Assembly: GCA_000632805.1 (NCBI GenBank)
Contig: CP007444.1
Coordinates: 868,001-932,000 of the forward strand
Source: Dyella jiangningensis
GTDB lineage: Bacteria; Pseudomonadota; Gammaproteobacteria; Xanthomonadales; Rhodanobacteraceae
DNA length: 64,000 nt
Direction: 5' to 3'
A program made the translations under genes and the position numbers. The notes beneath the pieces were generated by a model that was not told the origin of the DNA, made no database searches, and saw nothing but the letters and a program-made list of their open reading frames with translations. Shown piece by piece: positions 8,672 to 17,882 of the stretch. Numbering within the stretch: position 1 is the first letter of the stretch; each line of letters opens with the position of its first letter.

Positions 8672-8700
8672 AACGGCCGCTATACTGCGGCCGTTTCTTT
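8672..8700 (+). terminator. Terminator after htpG with a -10-like loop
   Basis: Perfect 9-bp stem AACGGCCGC / GCGGCCGTT around the loop TATACT, followed by TCTTTTC. The loop is a 5-of-6 match to a sigma-70 -10 box and lies about 30 bases before the next gene, so this element may both terminate htpG and help start the AEC gene. Confidence 0.7.
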
Positions 8701-8713
8701 TCATGGGATGTCC

Positions 8714-9616
8714 ATGAGCGCATTGCTCCTGCTATTTGCCTGCCTGGTGCTTGGCGCGCTGGTTGCGCGCTATGCCAAGCCGCCCAGCGGCACCGTTCAT
8801 GGCATCAACTGGTGGGTGCTCCGTGTCGCGCTGCCGGCGCTGGTGCTGGACCTCGTGCCCAAGGTGAAGGTGGATACGCAGCTGTGGTTTCCCGTGGCGG
8901 CGATGTGGATCGTGTTCTTCGGTGCGTGGCTGCTGTTCGCCGTATTGGGCCGTCTGCTGAACTGGTCGCGCGGGCGCATCGGCGCACTCACCTTGGTATG
9001 CGGGTTGGGCAACACGTCGTTCATGGGTTATCCCATGATGCAGGCGCTGCATGGCAAGGAAGGTCTCGCGCTGGCCGTCGTGGCGGACCAGCTCGGTTGC
9101 TTCCCGTTGCTTGCTTCGGCGGGTGTTGCGGTCGCCGCATGGTATTCGGGCAAGACCCCGCAACCCTCGGTGATCGCCCGCCGTATTTTGACGTTTCCCG
9201 CCTTCATCGCCCTGGTGGTCGGCAGCATCGTTGGCGCCCTGGGCGGGTGGCCGGATATGCTCGAAGGCGTGCTTGCGCCGATCGGTGCCACGTTGACGCC
9301 GCTCGCGCTGTTCTCGGTGGGCCTGCAGTTCAAGTTCCATCTCGGTGAACGCCAGTTGCTCCCGCTTTCGCTGGGGCTCGGCTGGAAGCTGTTGCTCGCG
9401 CCGCTGGCGTCGCTGGCGCTGGGCCTGGCGGCCGGCGTGGGTGGCCTGACGCTCACGGTAGGCGTGTTGCAGGCCGCTATGGCGCCGATGATCTCGGCGG
9501 CCATCCTCGCCGACGAGCACCGGTTGGAGCCGACCTTGGCCAACACGATCCTCGGTGCAGGCATCGTGCTGTCGCTGGTGACGATCCCGCTTGGCAACCT
9601 GTGGCTTGGCGGATAG
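8714..9616 (+). CDS. AEC (auxin efflux carrier) family transporter
   Basis: Integral membrane protein of about 300 residues made almost entirely of hydrophobic segments, ten predicted by eye. It has the AEC pattern of two similar five-helix halves and the conserved LVCGLGNTSFMGYPM segment in the middle, where an Asn-rich bend is typical. Bacterial members export or import organic anions such as malate; the substrate here is unknown. ATG 8714 has GGGA at good distance, and ATG 8708 two codons earlier is also possible. It is separated from the next gene by five bases, implying co-transcription. Confidence 0.85.
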   Translation: MSALLLLFACLVLGALVARYAKPPSGTVHGINWWVLRVALPALVLDLVPKVKVDTQLWFPVAAMWIVFFGAWLLFAVLGRLLNWSRGRIGALTLVCGLGNTSFMGYPMMQALHGKEGLALAVVADQLGCFPLLASAGVAVAAWYSGKTPQPSVIARRILTFPAFIALVVGSIVGALGGWPDMLEGVLAPIGATLTPLALFSVGLQFKFHLGERQLLPLSLGLGWKLLLAPLASLALGLAAGVGGLTLTVGVLQAAMAPMISAAILADEHRLEPTLANTILGAGIVLSLVTIPLGNLWLGG

Positions 9617-9621
9617 CGGCG

Positions 9622-9978
9622 ATGGATCTTCTGGCGCATTTGATCGACCTCGAGACGCAACTGCACCGGCACGATGTGCGAGCGGATGCGGACGCGTTGC
9701 GGATGCTGATCGCTGATGACTTCTTCGAGTTCGGCGTGTCGGGCACGGTATGGACGCGCGCGTCGGTGATCGAGGCCTTGAAGGACGAAGCGTTTTCGCC
9801 ACGTGAAGCCAAGGACTTTCGCCTGACCTTGCTCGCTGAGGGCGTGGCGCTGTTGACGTATCGCGCGCATCGCGGCGCTACGGCCGCGCGCCCCTCCGCC
9901 GACTCGCTGCGCAGTTCGATATGGCGGCTGCATGAAGGGCGCTGGCAGATGGTGTTCCATCAGGGGACAGCGCTCTAG
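9622..9978 (+). CDS. DUF4440 / NTF2-like protein
   Basis: A 118-residue single-domain protein. The pattern LETQLHRHDVRADADALRMLIADDFFEFGVSG, then a central strand pair, then SSIWRLHEGRWQMVFHQGT at the end fits the DUF4440 family of NTF2-like (SnoaL-fold) cone proteins. Many of these bind small molecules or are uncharacterised enzymes. ATG 9622 lies five bases after the transporter stop; an upstream in-frame start at 9601 would overlap that gene. Confidence 0.75.
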   Translation: MDLLAHLIDLETQLHRHDVRADADALRMLIADDFFEFGVSGTVWTRASVIEALKDEAFSPREAKDFRLTLLAEGVALLTYRAHRGATAARPSADSLRSSIWRLHEGRWQMVFHQGTAL

Positions 9979-9992
9979 CGAGGTTGGTATTT

Positions 9993-10412
9993 GTAGGAGC
10001 CCGCTTGATGGGTGAACGTTGCGCATCGTCGTCACCGCTCTGTTGGCTTATCGCGCACTGGGTGCGCTCCTACACGCAAGCCAGTAGGGTTTCGGTGCCT
10101 CTTTTGTAGGAGCCCACCGAGTGGGCGACCACGGCTCATCGTCGTCATCGCTCCGTTGGCTTGTCGCGCACAGGGTGCGCTCCTACACGCAAGCCTGCAG
10201 GGCTTCGGTGCCTCTTTTGTAGGAGCCCACCCAGTGGGCGACCGCGGGGCATCGTCGTTATCGCTCCGTTGGCTGGTCGCGCACAGGGTGCGCTCCCACA
10301 GACGAGCCTGGAGAGCTTCGGTGCCTCTTTTGTAGGAGCCCACCCAGTGGGCGACCGCGGGGCATCGTCGTCATCGCTCCGTTGGCTTGTCGCGCACAGG
10401 GTGCGCTCCTAC
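9993..10412 (+). repeat. Tandem array of four REP pairs with exact 113-bp period
   Basis: Four 81-bp units at 9993-10073, 10106-10186, 10219-10299 and 10332-10412. Each begins GTAGGAGCCC and ends GCGCTCCTAC or a close variant, with two inward-facing palindromes around a centre like ATCGTCGTCATCGCTCCGTTGG. Units are joined by near-identical 32-bp linkers ending GGTGCCTCTTTT. Starts are spaced exactly 113 bases. The unit is the REP/BIME type mobilised by RAYT transposases, but no RAYT gene is in the window. The array fills nearly all of the gene-free stretch before hslR. Confidence 0.93.
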
Positions 10413-10464
10413 AACAATCTGGGGCCATGGGTGTGGAGAGACGTGGATGGGCGACAATGGGCCC

Positions 10465-10863
10465 ATGTCATCCGCTCCATCTCCCTCCATATCTCCGGTG
10501 CGTGCCGATGTTTGGCTCTGGGCCGCGCGCTTTTTCAAGACCCGCAGCCTGGCCAAGCAGGCTATCGATGGCGGCAAGATCGACCTCAACAATGCCAGTT
10601 GCAAGCCGGCCAAGGCGGTGCACGTCGGCGATGTGTTTCGCATCAGCCGCGGCGAAGAACGGCTCGAGGTCGAGGTGCTGGCGTTGTCCGAAAAACGTGG
10701 ACCGGCCCTGGTGGCGCAGGGGCTCTATCGCGAAAGCGAAGCCAGCGTGAAGGCACGCGAAGAAGCGAAGGCTCAGCGCAAGCTGGTGGGCGCCATGGCT
10801 CCTCCGGGGCGTCCGGACAAGCAGGCACGTCGGGAATTGCGACGGCTTAAGGATTCCATGTGA
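10465..10863 (+). CDS. hslR: Ribosome-associated heat shock protein Hsp15
   Basis: Small RNA-binding protein that rescues 50S subunits carrying stalled peptidyl-tRNA after heat stress. It has 132 residues (E. coli 133). The N-terminal S4 domain reads RADVWLWAARFFKTRSLAKQ through GGKIDLNN and PAKAVHVGD, followed by a basic C-terminal tail. ATG 10465 places the start just before the S4 domain; ATG 10447 is an alternative. The start is 53 bases after the REP array, so its promoter must overlap or lie within the repeats. Confidence 0.92.
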   Translation: MSSAPSPSISPVRADVWLWAARFFKTRSLAKQAIDGGKIDLNNASCKPAKAVHVGDVFRISRGEERLEVEVLALSEKRGPALVAQGLYRESEASVKAREEAKAQRKLVGAMAPPGRPDKQARRELRRLKDSM

Positions 10864-10899
10864 GTCGCCCATCGCAGAATGCGGCTGCGTTCTGAGGGA

Positions 10900-10949
10900 G
10901 CATCACCACCCAAGAGCCGCGAAAAGACGGCTTTCCTTGGACGTGATGC
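10900..10949 (+). promoter_or_regulatory. Strong 5'-UTR hairpin before the response regulator
   Basis: Three nested helices: GCATCAC/GTGATGC (10900-10906 with 10943-10949), CCAAG/CTTGG (10910-10914 with 10936-10940) and AGCCG/CGGCT (10915-10919 with 10928-10932), capped by the loop CGAAAAGA. The stem ends two bases before the ribosome-binding site GGGAGGA. There is no T-run, so it looks like a translational leader element rather than a terminator. I could not match it to a known riboswitch. Confidence 0.5.
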
Positions 10950-10962
10950 TGGGAGGACGACG

Positions 10963-11544
10963 ATGACGGGCTTGACCTTTCTGAAGCGATGGCTGGGCGG
11001 TGCGGCGCAGGAGCCGGCACCGGAGGCGATGCGCAAGACGACGCTGGGCGCGCGGGTACTGGTCGTGGACGATTCGCCCACGATCCGTGCGGTGCTGGGG
11101 CGCATGCTCGAAGTCGACGGATACGAAGTGCTGCGAGCGGCGGATGGCGAGAGTGCGCTGGACATGGCGCGCGCCGAGCCGCCGGCCATGATCTTCCTCG
11201 ACATCGTGTTGCCAGGCATGAACGGTTTTGCCGTGCTGCGTTCGTTGCGCCATGACGCAGCGACGCAGCACATCCCAATCGTGATGATCAGCGGCAACCA
11301 ACAGGCGACCGAGCAGTTCTACGTGCAGCGTTTCGGCGCCGATGACTTCATCAGCAAACCGTTCGGCCAGGCCGAGGTGGCGCGCAGCATCGATCGCCTC
11401 GTGCAACTGGGGCGCCTGCCTGCGCGTGACGGTGCCAAGGTCGTGAGCCTGCCGGTGTCCGTGCCTGTGGAGACCATTCCCGCGATGCTGGCGAATGCCA
11501 CCAGTGATAGACCTGACGGGAGCGTGCCCGAACTCGCGGCCTGA
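10963..11544 (+). CDS. CheY-like response regulator, PilG/PilH type
   Basis: Protein of 193 residues with a receiver domain at about 31-145: acidic pair D36-D37, phosphoacceptor D80 in MIFLDIVLPGMNG, S110 and K132 in FISKPFG. It has an amphipathic 25-residue N-terminal extension and a 45-residue tail, but no DNA-binding output domain. The ADDFISKPF signature resembles regulators of twitching motility. No kinase gene is adjacent, so its partner is elsewhere. ATG 10963 is fixed by the strong ribosome-binding site GGGAGGA. Confidence 0.85.
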   Translation: MTGLTFLKRWLGGAAQEPAPEAMRKTTLGARVLVVDDSPTIRAVLGRMLEVDGYEVLRAADGESALDMARAEPPAMIFLDIVLPGMNGFAVLRSLRHDAATQHIPIVMISGNQQATEQFYVQRFGADDFISKPFGQAEVARSIDRLVQLGRLPARDGAKVVSLPVSVPVETIPAMLANATSDRPDGSVPELAA

Positions 11545-11571
11545 GCATTCCGCACCGTTGTATCCACGAGA

Positions 11572-11610
11572 AAGGGCGGCCATCCATGCAGGATGGCCGC
11601 CCTTCTTTTT
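11572..11610 (+). terminator. Rho-independent terminator after the response regulator
   Basis: A 14-bp perfect stem AAGGGCGGCCATCC / GGATGGCCGCCCTT, loop ATGCA, then CTTTTTT. It sits between the convergent regulator and katG genes. Confidence 0.92.
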
Positions 11611-11629
11611 TGACGCCGTACCCGATGAA

Positions 11630-14209
<2,580 letters not shown>

Positions 14210-14346
14210 TCAGTCCGGCAAGTTCGCCTTGCGCCTGGTGATGACGGTGTGACGACGCGATCTGAACGCTTGCGGCGGACACTTCACGCCGAACCGACGG
14301 GGTCTTATCGACGATTTACCGCAGTGAATACGCGTGGAGACCGGTC

Positions 14347-14598
14347 ATGGCCGAGTCAATCGAAGAAGGTTCCCTGGTGTTCGTCGCCGATGGCGAGGAC
14401 GGTGTCGGTGCAGTGCGGCGTCTGTTGCCGGAAGAGAACGCGGTCATTGTCTACATCGAAAACTCGGGCGACTTCCTGATACCCGCCATCGGTGTCCGCG
14501 CGGTGCATGCCGGCAAGGTCATGCTGGATCTCGATCATCTTTCGCGCCCGGTGCTGGAGGCGATCGGCAGGGCGCGCAAGTCGGAATACCCGCACTGA
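14347..14598 (+). CDS. Small PRC-barrel-like protein (DUF2171-like)
   Basis: An 83-residue acidic protein of alternating short strands: VFVADGEDGVGAVRRLLP, NAVIVYIENSGDFLIPAIGVRAVHAGKVMLD, then a helix. The pattern resembles PRC-barrel or DUF2171 stress proteins that bind small ligands or RNA-processing partners. No catalytic residues are evident. ATG 14347 has GGAGA upstream. It is divergent from katG across the OxyR-type site, so it may be peroxide-responsive, which is inference. It is convergent with xthA, six bases away. Confidence 0.55.
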   Translation: MAESIEEGSLVFVADGEDGVGAVRRLLPEENAVIVYIENSGDFLIPAIGVRAVHAGKVMLDLDHLSRPVLEAIGRARKSEYPH

Positions 14599-14604
14599 TA
14601 TCGG

Positions 14605-15450
14605 TCACGTCGTCTTGGTGCGTCGGCGCGCGGTCGTCTTGCGTGCCGGTGCACGCGGTCGCTTGCGCACCGCTTCGCGAAATTGCACCCAGGCCGGTGC
14701 GTGGTCGCTTGCCTTGCTTTCGCCGCGCACCCAGCGATCGACGCCTGCATCCGCCATCCGTTCGGCAAGCGCAGGCGACAGCAGCAGATGATCGATGCGA
14801 AGCCCGGCATTGCGCGGCCAGTGCTGCCTGAAGTAATCCCAGAAGGTGTAGATGCGCTCGTCGGGAAAGCGCGCACGCAAGGCGTCGGTCCAGCCTTGCG
14901 CCAGCAGCTTGCGATAGCGTTCCCGCGTCTCGGGCTGCAGCAACGCATCGTGGCGCCATGAGGCCGGGTTGTAGATGTCTTCGTCGGTGGGCACGACGTT
15001 GAAGTCGCCCGCGAGCACCACCGGTTCGCCGCCTTTCAGCAGTCGCTTCGCATAACGGTTGAAGCGATCGAACCAGGCAAGCTTGTAGTCGAACTTCGGT
15101 CCGGGCTGTGGATTGCCGTTGGGCAGGTAGAGACAGCCGACGATCAGGCCTCGCACATCCGCTTCGATGTAGCGGCTGTGTGTGTCCTCGGCACCTCCGG
15201 GCAGGCCGCGACGTCGCTCGTTCGGCGTTTCACCCTTTGCCAGGATGGCCACGCCGTTCCATGCGCTCTGGCCGTGCCACACGGCGTCGTAGCCGGCGTC
15301 GCGAATCGCTTCGATGGGAAAGGCTTCGTCGGTCGCCTTCAGCTCCTGCAGGCAGGCGATATCCGGCGATTCGCGCTCCAGCCATGCCAGCAGGTTGGGC
15401 AGGCGGGCACGAATGCCGTTGATGTTGAAGGTGGCGAGAGTGAGGGGCAT
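14605..15450 (-). CDS. xthA: Exodeoxyribonuclease III
   Basis: AP endonuclease and 3'-5' exonuclease of base-excision repair. It has 281 residues. The EEP-fold motifs are present: TFNINGIRARL (7-17), the metal ligand E36 in LQELKAT, GDFNVVPTDEDIYNP in the middle and the SDHAP catalytic His motif near the end. A lysine/arginine-rich tail of about 20 residues follows. ATG 15450 begins MPLTLATFN, the conserved start. It lies in an oxidative-damage neighbourhood with katG. Confidence 0.94.
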   Translation of the reverse strand: MPLTLATFNINGIRARLPNLLAWLERESPDIACLQELKATDEAFPIEAIRDAGYDAVWHGQSAWNGVAILAKGETPNERRRGLPGGAEDTHSRYIEADVRGLIVGCLYLPNGNPQPGPKFDYKLAWFDRFNRYAKRLLKGGEPVVLAGDFNVVPTDEDIYNPASWRHDALLQPETRERYRKLLAQGWTDALRARFPDERIYTFWDYFRQHWPRNAGLRIDHLLLSPALAERMADAGVDRWVRGESKASDHAPAWVQFREAVRKRPRAPARKTTARRRTKTT

Positions 15451-15868
15451 GGGACCATCCACGCATCGTTGGACATGGACAATGTCGCTGCGCGCGCGTC
15501 GTTCGCGTGTGAGCTTGGACGTGCCTCGCAGCAAGCCTGGCAAGCTCAAGCATTCGATGTGCATATCGACGGCATGATGCGGGCTTCGCCGTGGAAGGAA
15601 TCGCGGAGAGCCACGCATTCAGGCACGTCAATCCATCGTCTACCTGCAGCCTGCGATCTTCACAACGCCAATCACAGTATCCGAGCGTTTTGCGCATGAT
15701 CCGTTTGCCTGCACGGGCAAACACAAAAACACCGGCATAGACTCGCTGGCCTCGACAGGGGGAAGACAGGCCCAAAGGCCGCATCGCACCGCCCTCGGGC
15801 GCTTCGGTGTGCAGGAGCGCGTGCATCTCGAAGAGGACTCGCGCTCAACTCTTGCAGAGGAGTCAGCC
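15451..15868. other. 418-base intergenic region between xthA and the sedolisin gene
   Basis: Divergent promoter region for xthA and the S53 gene. I see no convincing gene. A small hairpin TTTGCC-N5-GGGCAAA is at about 15707-15723. No confident -35/-10 pair was found. The last 20 bases hold the sedolisin ribosome-binding site AGAGGAG. Confidence 0.4.
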
Positions 15869-17776
15869 ATGTCCTTCACCGCCCGCACGCATCTCGTCCG
15901 CCGTTCTGAATGGTTCGCCGCATGGCCAATCGCGTTGAGCCTTGCGCTGTGCCCACTGTCTGCTCATGCCGATGACGGATGGGTGTCCACCGCGACTCCG
16001 CAGGCCTTGCTTCCGCCGCCGGTCGCGGGCTGCGAGTACGCTGGCAGCAACGCCTGGGCCATCAACAGCGCGTTTTACGGTAGCGTCATCTTCGGAGGCA
16101 CGGAACCCTATTGCGTCGATGCCAGCGGGCTCGCGCCGCTCGATCCGTCCAAGCCGCTTCACCTGTTGATCTCGCTGAAACTCCGCCATCTTCCGCAGCT
16201 GCAGGAGTTCCTGCGCGAGGTGACGCAGCCGGGCAGCAGCGTTTATGGGCGTTACCTCAGCCGCGCGCAGTTCCAGGATATGTACGCGCCGACGCCGGGC
16301 CAGGCGCAGGCTGTGGTGTCTTATCTGCGGAAAAACGGCTTTACCGATATTCGCGTGGCGCCGAACCAGTTGCTGGTCGTCGCGGACGCCACGGTAGGGC
16401 AGGCCAGCAAGGCCTTCCATACCTCGATGATGCAATGGACGCTGAGCTATCCGTCAGGCAGCGAAAGCGGCTACGGCGCGGCCAGCCCCGTGCTGGTGCC
16501 AGCCGCGTTGGGCGATATCGTGGATATCGTGCAGGGCCTGCCGGGCCTGGGCCATGGCAGCAAGTACCACGCACCGCTGGCGCTGCCGTCCGCGCCCATT
16601 TCCAGCAGCGGCTACAGCCCTCGCGATTACGCAACCATCTACAACGCTGACAGCATCGCCCCCGGCTCGCGCACGCCGGTGGCCATCATTGCGCAGGGCG
16701 ATATGAGCCAGACCATCAGCGATCTGGGCACGTTCACCGCGAATCATCAGATGGCTACCGTGCCTACCACGGTCATACCCACCGCCGCGGGAGTGTTGGG
16801 CGATGGCAGCGCGCAGGATGAAAGCCAGACCATCGTCGGCGCCGCAGGCGGATTGGCCAGCCTGGCCTTCTACACCATGCCGAATGGCGGCAGCGCACCG
16901 TCCACCATCGACCTGACCTGGGCGTACAACCGTGCCGTTGCGGACAATGCCGCCAAGATCATCGAAAGCTCCTGGTCGGTATGGGAACCGATCGCCCATC
17001 TCAGCGGCGCGCAGGCGCAGGACGACGCGATCTTCATGGCGGCGCAGGCGCAAGGGCAAGTGTTTGCCGTGCCCGTTGGCGAAAACAACGATCTGAACTG
17101 GCAGATTGACGACGTCTACGAATTCCCGCCGGAGCCCGCGACGTCACCTTATGTGGTCGCCATCGGTGGATCGCAGGCAAGCGTCGGCAATGCGCATCAG
17201 TGGGGTGGCGAGGCGCTATGGGCGGAGATGTCCAGTTACCTCGATCCCGAGGACCACACGGTCACTTATGACTTCTGGTACGCCAATGCGGGCTACAGCC
17301 TTCATGAAAGCGTGCCCTCGTGGCAGGCGCCGCAGGCTCTCACCGTCACGTCCAACCTGGCGGAGGTACCGACCACGCAACGCTACGTGCCGGACCTGGC
17401 TTTCGATGCGCACATGAATATCTCGAGCGACTGGACCGACAAGGATCATCCCGCCGGGCCTGCCAGTGGCGCACGCATCATCGTGGGCGGCGTGGAGCAC
17501 CATCTGTTCAACGGCACGGAATTGTCCGCGTCTGTCTTCGCCGGTCTGTTCGCGCGCATCGAGTCGGCGCACGGCAACGCGTTGGGGCTGCCGACGCCGC
17601 AGATGTACGCGAACTTCGCCAAGGACCGCAGCCCGCTCCACGACTTCAGTGCGAGCGAGCACGCGAACTTCTACAACTACAACTGCCCCACACCGGGATG
17701 GACGGCCTGCTATGGCTGGGGCAGCCTCGACATCGGCAAGTTCAACGACTACGTGACGAGGTACTGGGGCCTGTAG
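15869..17776 (+). CDS. Secreted S53 (sedolisin/kumamolisin) homologue, catalytic residues apparently lost
   Basis: Exported protein of 635 residues. The signal peptide is 1-35 (cleavage after AHA). A pro-kumamolisin activation domain spans about 95-235 and the linker SSSGYSPRDYATIYN leads into the peptidase domain (about 250-635). In active sedolisins the tetrad is Glu and Asp four apart, an oxyanion Asp in a GDSG-like loop, and Ser in SGTS. Here the matching positions read S314 and E318 (GDGSAQDESQ), E405 in PVGENN, and E551 in NGTELSAS. The C-terminal PGWTACYGWGSLD block is conserved. The fold is intact but proteolysis is doubtful. Start ATG 15869 follows AGAGGAG. Confidence 0.85.
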   Translation: MSFTARTHLVRRSEWFAAWPIALSLALCPLSAHADDGWVSTATPQALLPPPVAGCEYAGSNAWAINSAFYGSVIFGGTEPYCVDASGLAPLDPSKPLHLLISLKLRHLPQLQEFLREVTQPGSSVYGRYLSRAQFQDMYAPTPGQAQAVVSYLRKNGFTDIRVAPNQLLVVADATVGQASKAFHTSMMQWTLSYPSGSESGYGAASPVLVPAALGDIVDIVQGLPGLGHGSKYHAPLALPSAPISSSGYSPRDYATIYNADSIAPGSRTPVAIIAQGDMSQTISDLGTFTANHQMATVPTTVIPTAAGVLGDGSAQDESQTIVGAAGGLASLAFYTMPNGGSAPSTIDLTWAYNRAVADNAAKIIESSWSVWEPIAHLSGAQAQDDAIFMAAQAQGQVFAVPVGENNDLNWQIDDVYEFPPEPATSPYVVAIGGSQASVGNAHQWGGEALWAEMSSYLDPEDHTVTYDFWYANAGYSLHESVPSWQAPQALTVTSNLAEVPTTQRYVPDLAFDAHMNISSDWTDKDHPAGPASGARIIVGGVEHHLFNGTELSASVFAGLFARIESAHGNALGLPTPQMYANFAKDRSPLHDFSASEHANFYNYNCPTPGWTACYGWGSLDIGKFNDYVTRYWGL

Positions 17777-17849
17777 GCACAGCGCAGCAACGGTCGCGTG
17801 GCCGCGCAGCGTTGATGCATGCCGACCGTGTTCGGACTATCGGTGGATC

Positions 17850-17875
17850 CTCGCGGCGCACACGTGCGCCGCGAG
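17850..17875. terminator. Perfect hairpin between the sedolisin gene and mutS
   Basis: CTCGCGGCGCA / TGCGCCGCGAG, an 11-bp perfect stem with loop CACG, located between the convergent genes. There is no T-run, so it is terminator-like but unproven. Confidence 0.5.
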
Positions 17876-17882
17876 TGGATGC

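Noticed and set aside
9993..10412. Regular repeats considered as a CRISPR array
   Set aside because: Units are 81-bp inverted pairs with near-identical linkers, not short direct repeats with unique spacers, and there are no cas genes.
10900..10949. Leader hairpin considered as a c-di-GMP (GEMM) or mini-ykkC riboswitch
   Set aside because: The conserved GEMM core bases and tetraloop receptor, and the paired ACGR loops of mini-ykkC, are not present.
15230..15826. 198-codon minus-strand frame in the xthA upstream gap
   Set aside because: Its second half is an out-of-frame reading of xthA and the rest lacks any domain or start signal.
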